From: CAZEQD01 sp964514305
GTDB lineage: Bacteria; Acidobacteriota; Aminicenantia; Aminicenantales; Aminicenantaceae
DNA: 15,405 bases
Assembly (NCBI GenBank): GCA_964514305.1
Contig: CAZEQD010000049.1
Coordinates: forward strand, 1 to 15,405
Direction of reading: 5' to 3'
The translations under genes were made by a program, and so were the position numbers. Of the stretch, positions 1-5,950 are shown in pieces. The notes under the pieces were generated by a model. That model did not search any database. It worked only from the letters and a program-made list of their open reading frames with translations, and was not told where the DNA came from. Each line of letters opens with the position of its first letter. Position 1 is the stretch's first letter.

Positions 1-2
1 AA

Positions 3-50
3 GATACTTACGTTGCCAAGACCAAGGTTGCTCCGAGCGGTCCACTCTGA
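3..50 (+). CDS. possible C-terminal end of an upstream gene (partial)
   Basis: The third forward frame is open from the window edge and ends with TGA at 48-50, giving the short tail DTYVAKTKVAPSGPL. Its composition looks protein-like and it stops just before the rpmE leader. It is too short to identify, and the other two forward frames also end within about 70 bases, so the frame choice is weak. Confidence 0.25.
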   Translation, partial: DTYVAKTKVAPSGPL

Positions 51-56
51 TATAAT
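28..56 (+). promoter_or_regulatory. candidate sigma-70 promoter for rpmE-prfA-prmC
   Basis: A perfect -10 box TATAAT (51-56) lies 17 bp downstream of TTGCTC (28-33), which matches only half of the -35 consensus. Transcription would start near 63 and leave a leader of about 20 nt carrying the AAAGGAG ribosome site. The DNA is AT-rich, so the -10 could be chance. Confidence 0.4.
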
Positions 57-82
57 AATTTATCAATAAAGGAGATACCCAA

Positions 83-289
83 ATGAAAAAAGGAATTCAT
101 CCTGAATATGTAGAATGCACAGTGACCTGCGCCTGTGGAAACACTTTTACTACCCGCTCCACCAAAAAGGAAATCAGGGTGGAGATTTGCTCCCAATGTC
201 ATCCCTTTTTCACCGGAAAGCATAAATTTGTAGATAGCGCTGGACGCATCGAGAAATTCAGGAAAAAATATGGTCAACCCAAAGAATAA
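83..289 (+). CDS. rpmE: 50S ribosomal protein L31 (zinc-binding type)
   Basis: This is a 68-residue protein of the usual L31 length. It starts MKKGIHPEY and has the family's zinc ligands: Cys16 and Cys18 (CAC) and Cys36 and Cys39 (CSQC), followed by HPFFTGKHKFVD. L31 sits at the central protuberance of the large ribosomal subunit and bridges to the small subunit. The four cysteines make it the C+ form, which is lost in zinc-independent paralogues. An AAAGGAG site lies eight bases before ATG. It is the first gene of an rpmE-prfA-prmC run, an order common in bacteria; prfA begins five bases after its stop. Identification is secure. Confidence 0.97.
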   Translation: MKKGIHPEYVECTVTCACGNTFTTRSTKKEIRVEICSQCHPFFTGKHKFVDSAGRIEKFRKKYGQPKE

Positions 290-294
290 AAACA

Positions 295-1377
295 ATGCTC
301 CAGGAACTGGCCAATATAAAGGAGAAATACCAGAAACTCATCCGATCCCTGTCTGATCCGGCCTTAATCTCTAATCCCCACAAAATGAAAGAAATAGCCA
401 AGGAAAGGGCTGAACTGGAGCCCATTGTCAAAAAATATGACGACTATCTTAAAATAAAAAAAGATATCCAAGAATCAGAAGAAATCCTGGCCGATCCCCT
501 CTCTGAAACTGACCTTAAAAAATTAGCTGAGGCTGAATTACGGACTCTGCTTGAAAAAGAAGAGAAAATAAAAAAGGAACTTAAGATACTTCTTCTGCCC
601 AAAGATCCCAACGATGAGAAAAATGTCTTTTTGGAGATAAGGGCAGGGGCCGGTGGAGATGAGGCCTCGCTTTTTGCCCAGGATCTCTACCGCATGTATG
701 CCCGCTTTGCCGAGAAAAAAGGCTGGAAGCTGGAAGTTATGAGTACCAGCTTTTCTCCCATCGGTGGCCTTAAAGAAATAGTTGTCAATATTCGCGGTCA
801 GCGAGTCTATTCCCAGCTCAAATATGAAAGCGGCGTCCACCGCGTCCAGAGAGTTCCCCAAACCGAGGCCAGTGGCCGTATTCATACATCTACAGTAACG
901 GTGGCTGTCCTGCCTGAGGCAGACGAGGTTGAGGTTAAACTCGACCCCAAAGATTTGCGGATTGAGGCTTTTGGGGCTTCAGGTCCTGGAGGTCAGAACG
1001 TAAACCGCAACTACACGGCTGTCAGAGTTACTCATAAGCCTTCAAGTTTGGTCGTTTCCTGCCAGGATGAAAAATCACAGCACCGCAATAAAGAAAAGGC
1101 GCTTAGAATTCTCCGCTCCCGTCTCCTGGATATAGCCCAGAGAGAACAGCAGCAGCAGATTGCTCAAAACAGAAGGTCCCAGGTAGGAAGCGGTGAGCGC
1201 AGTGAAAAAATAAGAACCTACAACTTCCCTCAGTCTCGAGTAACTGACCATAGGCTGAATTTAACACTTCACAAGCTTGATTCTATTCTTGATGGAAATT
1301 TGGAGGAATTGATTGAGGCTTTGACTCTTCACTTTCAAGCAGAGATGATAGCCAAGAGAGAAGCAGCTACAGCCTGA
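295..1377 (+). CDS. prfA: peptide chain release factor 1
   Basis: The 360-residue product terminates translation at UAA and UAG codons. It has the N-terminal helical domain, the codon-reading PxT tripeptide as PQT (188-190, in HRVQRVPQTE) and the peptidyl-tRNA hydrolysis motif GGQ (232-234). The conserved block ending in TYNFPQSRVTDHR follows. The PxT tripeptide, in place of the SPF of RF2, identifies it as RF1. The glutamine of GGQ is the substrate of PrmC, encoded next. No clear Shine-Dalgarno precedes ATG 295, which is only five bases past the rpmE stop, so translational coupling is likely. The start agrees with the usual RF1 N-terminus. The variant GPGGQNVNRNYTAVR replaces the more common GAGGQHVN-type sequence, but catalytic residues are intact. 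Confidence 0.97.
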   Translation: MLQELANIKEKYQKLIRSLSDPALISNPHKMKEIAKERAELEPIVKKYDDYLKIKKDIQESEEILADPLSETDLKKLAEAELRTLLEKEEKIKKELKILLLPKDPNDEKNVFLEIRAGAGGDEASLFAQDLYRMYARFAEKKGWKLEVMSTSFSPIGGLKEIVVNIRGQRVYSQLKYESGVHRVQRVPQTEASGRIHTSTVTVAVLPEADEVEVKLDPKDLRIEAFGASGPGGQNVNRNYTAVRVTHKPSSLVVSCQDEKSQHRNKEKALRILRSRLLDIAQREQQQQIAQNRRSQVGSGERSEKIRTYNFPQSRVTDHRLNLTLHKLDSILDGNLEELIEALTLHFQAEMIAKREAATA

Positions 1378-1389
1378 GGCAAGTTTCCA

Positions 1390-2250
1390 TTGAGCACTGT
1401 CAGTGAGCTTTTTCAGCAGGGAAAAAGCTTTCTTCGATCTTCAGCCCAGCCTGCAATTGAAACTAAACTTTTATTACTTAAGTGCACTGGCCTTTCTAAA
1501 GAAAAGCTTCTGGCCTGTCCCGATAGGCCGGTCTCCAAGAGAGAAGAAAGGCAATTTCTAAAGCTGATTGCCAGGCGCCAGGCAGGTATCCCTATTTCTT
1601 ATCTTATCGGGCAAAAAGAATTCTGGTCAATGCCCCTGGTGGTTAAGTCCGGTGTTTTTATTCCCCGCCCAGAAACAGAATTAATAGTAGAGAAAGTGCT
1701 GGAGCTGGATGCGAATAATGATCCGAATAATGAGAAGATTGTTGTTGATATTGGGACAGGCTGTGGGAATATAGCTCTGGCTCTGGCTAAAGAGCGGCAG
1801 CAGTATCGGATCATAGGCACAGATATTTCCCTTAAAGCATTAAAAGTGGCAGAGTTTAATGCCGGGCGCCTGGGAATGAAAAATGTAGAGTTTGTCAGAG
1901 GCAGTTTGTTTAAACCGCTGGCAGGGTTGGGAGTGGAGGGGAAATGTGACTTTATTGTTTCTAATCCGCCTTATGTGACTGAGGCTGAGTGGGTGAAAAT
2001 GCCGGCCGAGATAAAAAATTATGAGCCAAAAAAAGCTTTAGTCGCAGGCGAAAGAGGTCTGGAATTTATTGAAAAACTGGTGGCTGGGGTCAGGCGGTTT
2101 TTAAAGCCAGGCGGCTGGCTGCTGGTTGAAATCGGCCAGGACCAGAAAGAAGCGGTTTTATTACTATTTGGGGAAGGCTGGGAGTCCAAGACCAGCTACA
2201 ATGACCTGGCCGGAATTCCCCGAGTGGTAGCAGTAAAGAGTGAAGGGTGA
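1390..2250 (+). CDS. prmC: peptide chain release factor N5-glutamine methyltransferase
   Basis: The 286-residue class I methyltransferase transfers a methyl group from S-adenosylmethionine to the GGQ glutamine of release factors. Visible parts are the N-terminal helical domain (about 1-85), IPRPETE (91-97), the SAM loop DIGTGCG (120-126), an acidic residue after strand two (GTDIS, about 143-147) and the catalytic NPPY (192-195). The start is TTG at 1390, served by GAGG (1376-1379) that overlaps the prfA stop at 1375-1377; no ATG fits. Order and spacing make it the third gene of the operon. Its last residues, VKSEG, and the TGA stop are encoded by the first units of a 7-bp iteron tract, so the natural C-terminus may have been replaced by repeat sequence. 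Confidence 0.95.
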   Translation: MSTVSELFQQGKSFLRSSAQPAIETKLLLLKCTGLSKEKLLACPDRPVSKREERQFLKLIARRQAGIPISYLIGQKEFWSMPLVVKSGVFIPRPETELIVEKVLELDANNDPNNEKIVVDIGTGCGNIALALAKERQQYRIIGTDISLKALKVAEFNAGRLGMKNVEFVRGSLFKPLAGLGVEGKCDFIVSNPPYVTEAEWVKMPAEIKNYEPKKALVAGERGLEFIEKLVAGVRRFLKPGGWLLVEIGQDQKEAVLLLFGEGWESKTSYNDLAGIPRVVAVKSEG

Positions 2251-2260
2251 AGAGTGAGGG
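2232..2260 (+). repeat. heptad iteron tract at the 3' end of prmC
   Basis: Degenerate 7-bp units of the AGTGAAG/AGTGAGG type run from inside the prmC 3' end through its TGA stop. It is the plus-orientation partner of the complementary tract at 2381-2410, so the convergent prmC and HD-GYP genes end in facing iterons that could pair as a long imperfect hairpin and serve as a bidirectional terminator. No classical U-tract terminator is seen here. Confidence 0.6.
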
Positions 2261-2291
2261 TAATGTGTATGGCCTGCAGCCCATTGGGAAC

Positions 2292-2385
2292 AACGGGTCC
2301 TACAGATAAAGGTTGGGCGGTATGCTGAGGACAGCAGAGCCTACAGGCGTTGGTTAGATGGAGCGTTAGGGATAGCGGGCCTTAC
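2292..2385. repeat. cluster of REP-like palindrome copies
   Basis: The best copy is 2316-2346, with GCTGAGGACAGCAGAG and ending CCTACAG. A partial copy ends in CCTACAG at 2305 and a decayed one with GGGATAGCGGGCC covers about 2360-2385. All share the order of the intact copy at 8248-8278 (GG..TGCT, GGACAGC, CCTACAG), followed by a minus-orientation iteron tract. Confidence 0.55.
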
Positions 2386-2410
2386 TCCTCACTCCTCACA
2401 CCTTACTGTT
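2381..2410 (-). repeat. heptad iteron tract at the 3' end of the HD-GYP gene
   Basis: Units such as ACTCCTC and ACTCCTCAC are the reverse complement of the AGTGAGGAGT iterons. The tract overlaps the end of the minus-strand gene and provides its TGA (2396-2398) and its last codons (NNSKV). Confidence 0.6.
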
Positions 2411-3499
2411 ATTTAGCAATTCCCTGAAATCTTCGAATGCTGGCAGGAATTTGGTCGTTTGTAAACGAATCTTCTTCCACATCTCCAGACTAACAGAACA
2501 AAAGGCCTTGACTACTTCTGGATCAAATTGGCTGCCGGAATTATCCTCAATTTCCTGACGGGCCTCAGGAAAACTCCTTTCCTTACGGTAAGGACGATGG
2601 GAAGTAATAGCATCCAGAGCATCAGCCAGGGCAAATATCCTGGCCTCAAGGGGAATTTGTCTTCCTTTAAGTTGGTGTGGATAACCCTGGCCGTCATAAC
2701 GTTCATGATGATAAAGAATAATATTACCTACTTCTTTAAACAGATTTATATCTCTAATCAAACCGAAACCCAAAACAGGATGAAGCCTTATTTTTTTCCA
2801 TTCTTGTGGTGACAAAGAACTTGGTTTTTTAAGAATAGAATCAGGGATGGCAATTTTACCCACATCATGGAGGAGAGCCCCTTTTTTGATATTATCAAGC
2901 CGCTCCTTATCATTAATGCCCAAGATTTCAGCCAGGACTAAGCTGTATTTGGCCACAGTTTTGGAATGGCCGAAGGTTTCCACATCTCTTAAGTCCAGGG
3001 CCGTCATCAGGTTTTCCAGGGTGGCATCATAAATCTCTTCTAGGTCAGAAGCTCTTTGATGATTCTTCTCTTGTTTTGAATGCAGTCTGTCAAGTGAGCG
3101 CCTAAATAATTGATTTTCTTTAATTAATTCTCTTTTCTGAAATTCACTTTTGATGGCTGAATAGATGGCCGCTGGATTTTGGGGAGAGGTAATGTAATCC
3201 ACCAACCCCTTATCCAATAAAGAAAGAGCTAGTTTAGGGTTTTGAAGGCGCGAGAGAAGAATAAGGCCAAGCCTCGGATTGGCTCTTTTTAGAAGGCGGA
3301 GTTTTTTTAGCTGAAGCTCATCAAAACGGGATAAGCTGAGGAGTAAAAGAGAAAAATTATCAGGAGCGACAAGATATTGATTGGCTTCGGAGAGGGAAGA
3401 AGCTTCTTTTATAGCGAAATCCAAATCGGCCAGATGCTTGGCCAATTTTTTTCTCCTGTGGTTATTAGCTTCGACGATAAGTATTTTTTTTGGTTTCAT
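2396..3499 (-). CDS. receiver-like/HD-GYP cyclic-di-GMP phosphodiesterase
   Basis: The 367-residue soluble protein has a receiver-like fold (about 4-118), a helical linker (120-160) and an HD-GYP domain (about 160-350). Metal and catalytic motifs are intact: His178, HDVGKI (211-216), His240, HHERYDGQGYP (264-274, including GYP) and LADALDAIT (291-299). HD-GYP proteins hydrolyse cyclic di-GMP to pGpG or GMP. The receiver is degenerate: Ser55 sits where the phospho-aspartate should be, EA (10-11) replaces the acidic pair, and Ser105 replaces the conserved lysine. Classical phosphorylation is therefore unlikely. Start ATG 3497-3499 has a strong AAAGGAGGGGG site. A GGDEF cyclase of similar plan lies on the same strand at 5951-7978. 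The C-terminal NNSKV is encoded in repeat DNA. Confidence 0.9.
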   Translation of the reverse strand: MKPKKILIVEANNHRRKKLAKHLADLDFAIKEASSLSEANQYLVAPDNFSLLLLSLSRFDELQLKKLRLLKRANPRLGLILLSRLQNPKLALSLLDKGLVDYITSPQNPAAIYSAIKSEFQKRELIKENQLFRRSLDRLHSKQEKNHQRASDLEEIYDATLENLMTALDLRDVETFGHSKTVAKYSLVLAEILGINDKERLDNIKKGALLHDVGKIAIPDSILKKPSSLSPQEWKKIRLHPVLGFGLIRDINLFKEVGNIILYHHERYDGQGYPHQLKGRQIPLEARIFALADALDAITSHRPYRKERSFPEARQEIEDNSGSQFDPEVVKAFCSVSLEMWKKIRLQTTKFLPAFEDFRELLNNSKV

Positions 3500-3710
3500 T
3501 TCCAGCCCCCTCCTTTGTGGCTTGAGAGAGAGTCTGCTAATGTCTCAGGTTTATTTACTCTCTGCCAGCTGCTCATATTAAAAATGATAATCTTTAGCTA
3601 TTAATTAGAGTTTCAGAATTAATAAATATGAGTATGGAAATGATTTAATAGCCATCATTTAAACTTTCTTATACCTTTTTTCCCGCCAATGTTCAAGGAT
3701 AAATAAAATG

Positions 3711-3845
3711 AATGGGGTCAGACCTTCATAAGTTTCATAACTTACACCTCTCTATTGATACATCTCGTAGGCCTGCATGACACAAAAGTCCTTACAATTA
3801 TTTTAAAAATTAAAGTTATGAAACTTATGAAGGTCTGACCCCATT
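3711..3845. mobile_element. 135-bp MITE-like element with perfect 33-bp terminal inverted repeats
   Basis: Bases 3711-3743 (starting AATGGGGTCAGACC) are the exact reverse complement of 3813-3845, with a 69-bp AT-rich core. The core encodes nothing. One end, including about 20 bases of core, recurs at 15351-15405, so it is dispersed. No clear target-site duplication is visible. GGGGTCAGACC-type ends are, from general knowledge, often seen around IS200/REP-associated Y1 transposase genes, so a non-autonomous derivative is a reasonable guess. No transposase is present in the window. Confidence 0.65.
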
Positions 3846-3907
3846 GGGTCCCGGTGATTGCCTCTCACCTTTAAAGATGAGGAAAAAAAAGGAAAAATGC
3901 CCAGGAA

Positions 3908-3927
3908 AATCGTCTCTAGAGGCGATT
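3908..3927. promoter_or_regulatory. near-perfect 20-bp palindrome
   Basis: AATCGTCTCT is followed directly by AGAGGCGATT. The two 10-base arms are complementary except for one position, which could pair as G-U in RNA. This looks like a dimeric protein-binding site, but the nearest start codon is 390 bp away and there is no sign of a linked promoter. Confidence 0.25.
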
Positions 3928-3982
3928 GAAATAATTAAACCCATCTGACAAGATAAATCAGTCCTAATGGCGATTAATAAGG

Positions 3983-4022
3983 AACAACGCACAGATTTAA
4001 TGAGGAGCATTAATTCGTTGTT
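3983..4022. other. two-stem imperfect hairpin
   Basis: AACAACG (3983-3989) pairs with CGTTGTT (4016-4022). Inside it, TTAATG (3997-4002) pairs with CATTAA (4008-4013) around a 5-nt loop, AGGAG. No U-tract follows, so it is not a standard terminator. Function is unknown. Confidence 0.3.
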
Positions 4023-4263
4023 GACTAAAATATTGACTTACCAATTTCCTGTTATTACTTTATCACCTTCAACTTTTAAATTTTCCTCTTTCCGTTTTCT
4101 GTTTCACCGTTTAGGCTTTCTCCCTTGCTATTCACCGCTAACAATCTACAATTTACCTTTTAAGTATTGGGGTTTACGTTGTGGCTTAGGCTTTCCGCTT
4201 TTTCTCCTGCCTTTTGCTCCTCAATCATTTTATTACAATTCGAAGATCCAAAAGTACTTGTCC

Positions 4264-4292
4264 TTGACAGGAATAGCCGAGAATAATAATAT
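4264..4292 (+). promoter_or_regulatory. sigma-70 type promoter of the coiled-coil gene
   Basis: A consensus -35 TTGACA (4264-4269) is followed after 17 bp by TAATAT (4287-4292), a four-of-six -10. A perfect TATAAT at 4290-4295 is also present but at a 20-bp spacing. The start codon is at 4319 with AAGGAG at 4306-4311. Confidence 0.55.
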
Positions 4293-4318
4293 AATAAAAA
4301 AGGCTAAGGAGACATAAA

Positions 4319-5611
4319 ATGGGAAAATCTAAGGATATAGCTAAAGAGTCGACTATGATTATTGAAGAGATTGAAGATCAATTAGGAGAGGCTCTATCTA
4401 AAAAGAAGCAAGAAATAGAAAAAGAGCTTGAAGAAAGAATTAGAAGGGAAAAGGAAGAAGCTCAGCAAAGGCTTGAGCAGATTGAAAAAGAGTTTGAAGA
4501 GGAAAAGAAGGCTTTAAAAAATTACCGCGATACCATTAAGGAATTTGAAAATAATAAGGCCAAGTTAAAAGAAAAAATAAAAGGCCACCTGGACAAAGCT
4601 ATTAAGTTCCAAACAGAAATCGAAAAATTGACAGCTCAAACCCTTGAAGAACTTAAGCAAGTAAGCGAAATCAATCAGAAGTTGGATGAACTCAATAAAG
4701 AAGCTGAAGAAAAAGCCACAGCTTTAAAGAAAGATCTGGAAGATAGATTTGGTATTGTAGCTGAAGTTATGAAGGCCAATGAACACAGAGAATTAGAAGT
4801 AAACTTAGAGCAGGAGCTGGCCAAACTGCGCAAAATAAAAGAACTCTTGACCTCTCCGGAAGCACTCGAAGAAGAAAAAATAGAGGAGCTGAGTGAAGTT
4901 GTCGAAGAGAAGGTAGAGGAGGAAGCCCGCCAGGAAGCGGGAGTAGAGAAGCCTGCTGAAGAGGAAGAAAAAGCAGAGGAAGTTCCGCCTGGGGCTAAAG
5001 AAGAAGCTGAAGAATTCAAACCTGGTGAGGCCAAAGAGGAAAAACCCTCTGAAATGAAGCCGGTTGAACCAACTCCTCCAGAGGCAGGGGAAGAAGCCTC
5101 GTATGTTTCTGAGCAATCATTTCAGGATGCCTTTGAAACCTTAGAAAACTACCGCAGATCCGAAAAGACTGAGGACAACGGAGAAATAAGCTATTTTCAA
5201 AAAGACGAAAAGATGATTCTTGATGGCGAAAGTTTAATTTCAGCCGTGTCCAATAGCCTGGACGAAGCCAAAAAGCTTTATTTAAAGCTGGCCGAGACAG
5301 AATCTCCCAAGGATCAGTTTTTTATCAAGCAGGAAATCATCCGCTACCAGGAAGGGCTGCGGAAAGTCATTCTCCACAGTGTAAGAATGTGCGAAAAAGA
5401 GAATTGTTCCTTGCCTAAATACACTATGGAAATAATTAACACAGATGTTCTTAAGGATATTTTAGAAAAGTTAAGTATGGAAAACTGGAGCAACCAGGAT
5501 GATTTCACTCATTTTGAAAAATATGCTAAAAACCTGAAGAATAATTATTATACCCGGATTACCCCTCCTGCCCTTTACCTGAAATCAATCATAAATGAGT
5601 TGAATATTTGA
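4319..5611 (+). CDS. coiled-coil protein with acidic Pro/Glu linker, function unknown
   Basis: I do not recognise a family for this 430-residue protein. Residues about 12-180 are highly charged heptad-like helix (long EEIE, KELEER and EKEFEEEKK runs), typical of an extended coiled coil. Residues about 183-260 are an acidic Glu/Pro/Ala-rich disordered stretch. Residues about 263-430 form a less biased, probably helical domain ending LYLKSIINELNI, with two cysteines (358 and 363). There is no signal peptide or membrane segment, so it is probably cytoplasmic. It has its own promoter and a strong AAGGAG site. It lies between two c-di-GMP enzymes on the opposite strand, which makes a scaffold or effector role possible but unproven. 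Open frames antisense to it arise from GA-rich codons. Confidence 0.85.
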   Translation: MGKSKDIAKESTMIIEEIEDQLGEALSKKKQEIEKELEERIRREKEEAQQRLEQIEKEFEEEKKALKNYRDTIKEFENNKAKLKEKIKGHLDKAIKFQTEIEKLTAQTLEELKQVSEINQKLDELNKEAEEKATALKKDLEDRFGIVAEVMKANEHRELEVNLEQELAKLRKIKELLTSPEALEEEKIEELSEVVEEKVEEEARQEAGVEKPAEEEEKAEEVPPGAKEEAEEFKPGEAKEEKPSEMKPVEPTPPEAGEEASYVSEQSFQDAFETLENYRRSEKTEDNGEISYFQKDEKMILDGESLISAVSNSLDEAKKLYLKLAETESPKDQFFIKQEIIRYQEGLRKVILHSVRMCEKENCSLPKYTMEIINTDVLKDILEKLSMENWSNQDDFTHFEKYAKNLKNNYYTRITPPALYLKSIINELNI

Positions 5612-5950
5612 CCTATCCCCAAAGTATAGGGAACATTCATTTAAATTGAACAACCTGCGCTATTTTCATTACCGCACATAATATCAACATTCCCTAATTG
5701 CTGTAAGGACAGCTCTCCGAGCGGTTAGCGGTTAAGAAATAGGCAATTAAAAATGATTAACGAATAGCTGTCAATGCCATGTCAACGGCTCGCTGGGGAC
5801 AGAGGAGCATACAGATGATGATGTAATTAAATTAACGGTCTGCTAGCGATAGCATACCCTACAGACAACAATATGATTAATTTAAACGGTTTGTTGGGGA
5901 CAGCGGGCCTTACAGTTTGCGATTAACGATTTACAATTCAAGAAACCAGG
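5612..5950. other. 339-bp intergenic repeat region between convergent genes
   Basis: This separates the 3' ends of the coiled-coil gene and the minus-strand GGDEF gene. It holds a possible forward REP-like copy (about 5701-5733) and a three-copy tandem array (5784-5915). A weak CCTAT/ATAGG inverted repeat just after the first gene has no T-run. No open frame or strong terminator is seen. Confidence 0.6.
5784..5915. repeat. three tandem REP-like units, about 50-bp period
   Basis: Three 31-nt units start AACGG and end ACAG at 5784-5814, 5834-5864 and 5885-5915. They are separated by 19-20-bp AT-rich spacers that also resemble each other. Each is a diverged form of the palindrome at 8248-8278, all in the same orientation. 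The spacers are similar rather than unique and the units are imperfect, so this is a minisatellite of REP-like units, not a CRISPR. Confidence 0.65.

Larger units (their letters stand above)
3500..4318. other. 819-bp intergenic region between divergent genes
   Basis: There is no convincing gene here. Contents from left to right: the HD-GYP leader; an AT-rich hairpin (AAATGAT 3638-3644 with ATCATTT 3654-3660); the 135-bp inverted-repeat element (3711-3845); a near-perfect 20-bp palindrome (3908-3927); a two-stem hairpin (3983-4022); a pyrimidine-rich decayed repeat stretch (about 4056-4140); and the promoter of the coiled-coil gene. An open frame at 3967-4317 is judged spurious. Confidence 0.7.

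Noticed and set aside
8..295. Antisense 95-codon frame opposite rpmE
   Set aside because: It lies entirely over a certain L31 gene and its leader and has no recognisable protein features.
2396..2710. Small frames overlapping the 3' half of the HD-GYP gene on both strands
   Set aside because: They are shadows of the HD-GYP coding sequence, whose motifs are intact in the chosen frame.
3638..3660. AT-rich hairpin followed by a T-rich stretch, as a terminator
   Set aside because: No gene ends upstream on the plus strand, the stem is seven weak A/T-dominated pairs, and the T-run is 16 or more bases away.
3967..4317. 116-codon open frame starting MAINKEQRTDLMRSIN, whose start vaguely recalls the N-terminus of Vsr endonucleases
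   Set aside because: The similarity covers about a dozen residues only. The rest is Phe/Leu-rich translation of a pyrimidine-rich decayed repeat tract, there is no ribosome site, and it overlaps the promoter of the next gene.
4675..5116. Antisense open frames rich in Ser/Phe opposite the coiled-coil gene
   Set aside because: They are a by-product of GA-rich codons on the other strand; composition is biased and no ribosome sites are seen.
5615..5635. CCTAT/ATAGG inverted repeat after the coiled-coil gene as a terminator
   Set aside because: The stem is only five pairs and no T-run follows.
5784..5915. Possible short CRISPR array (31-nt repeats, about 20-nt spacers)
   Set aside because: Repeats differ at many positions, the spacers resemble each other, related single copies are scattered across the window, and no cas genes are present.
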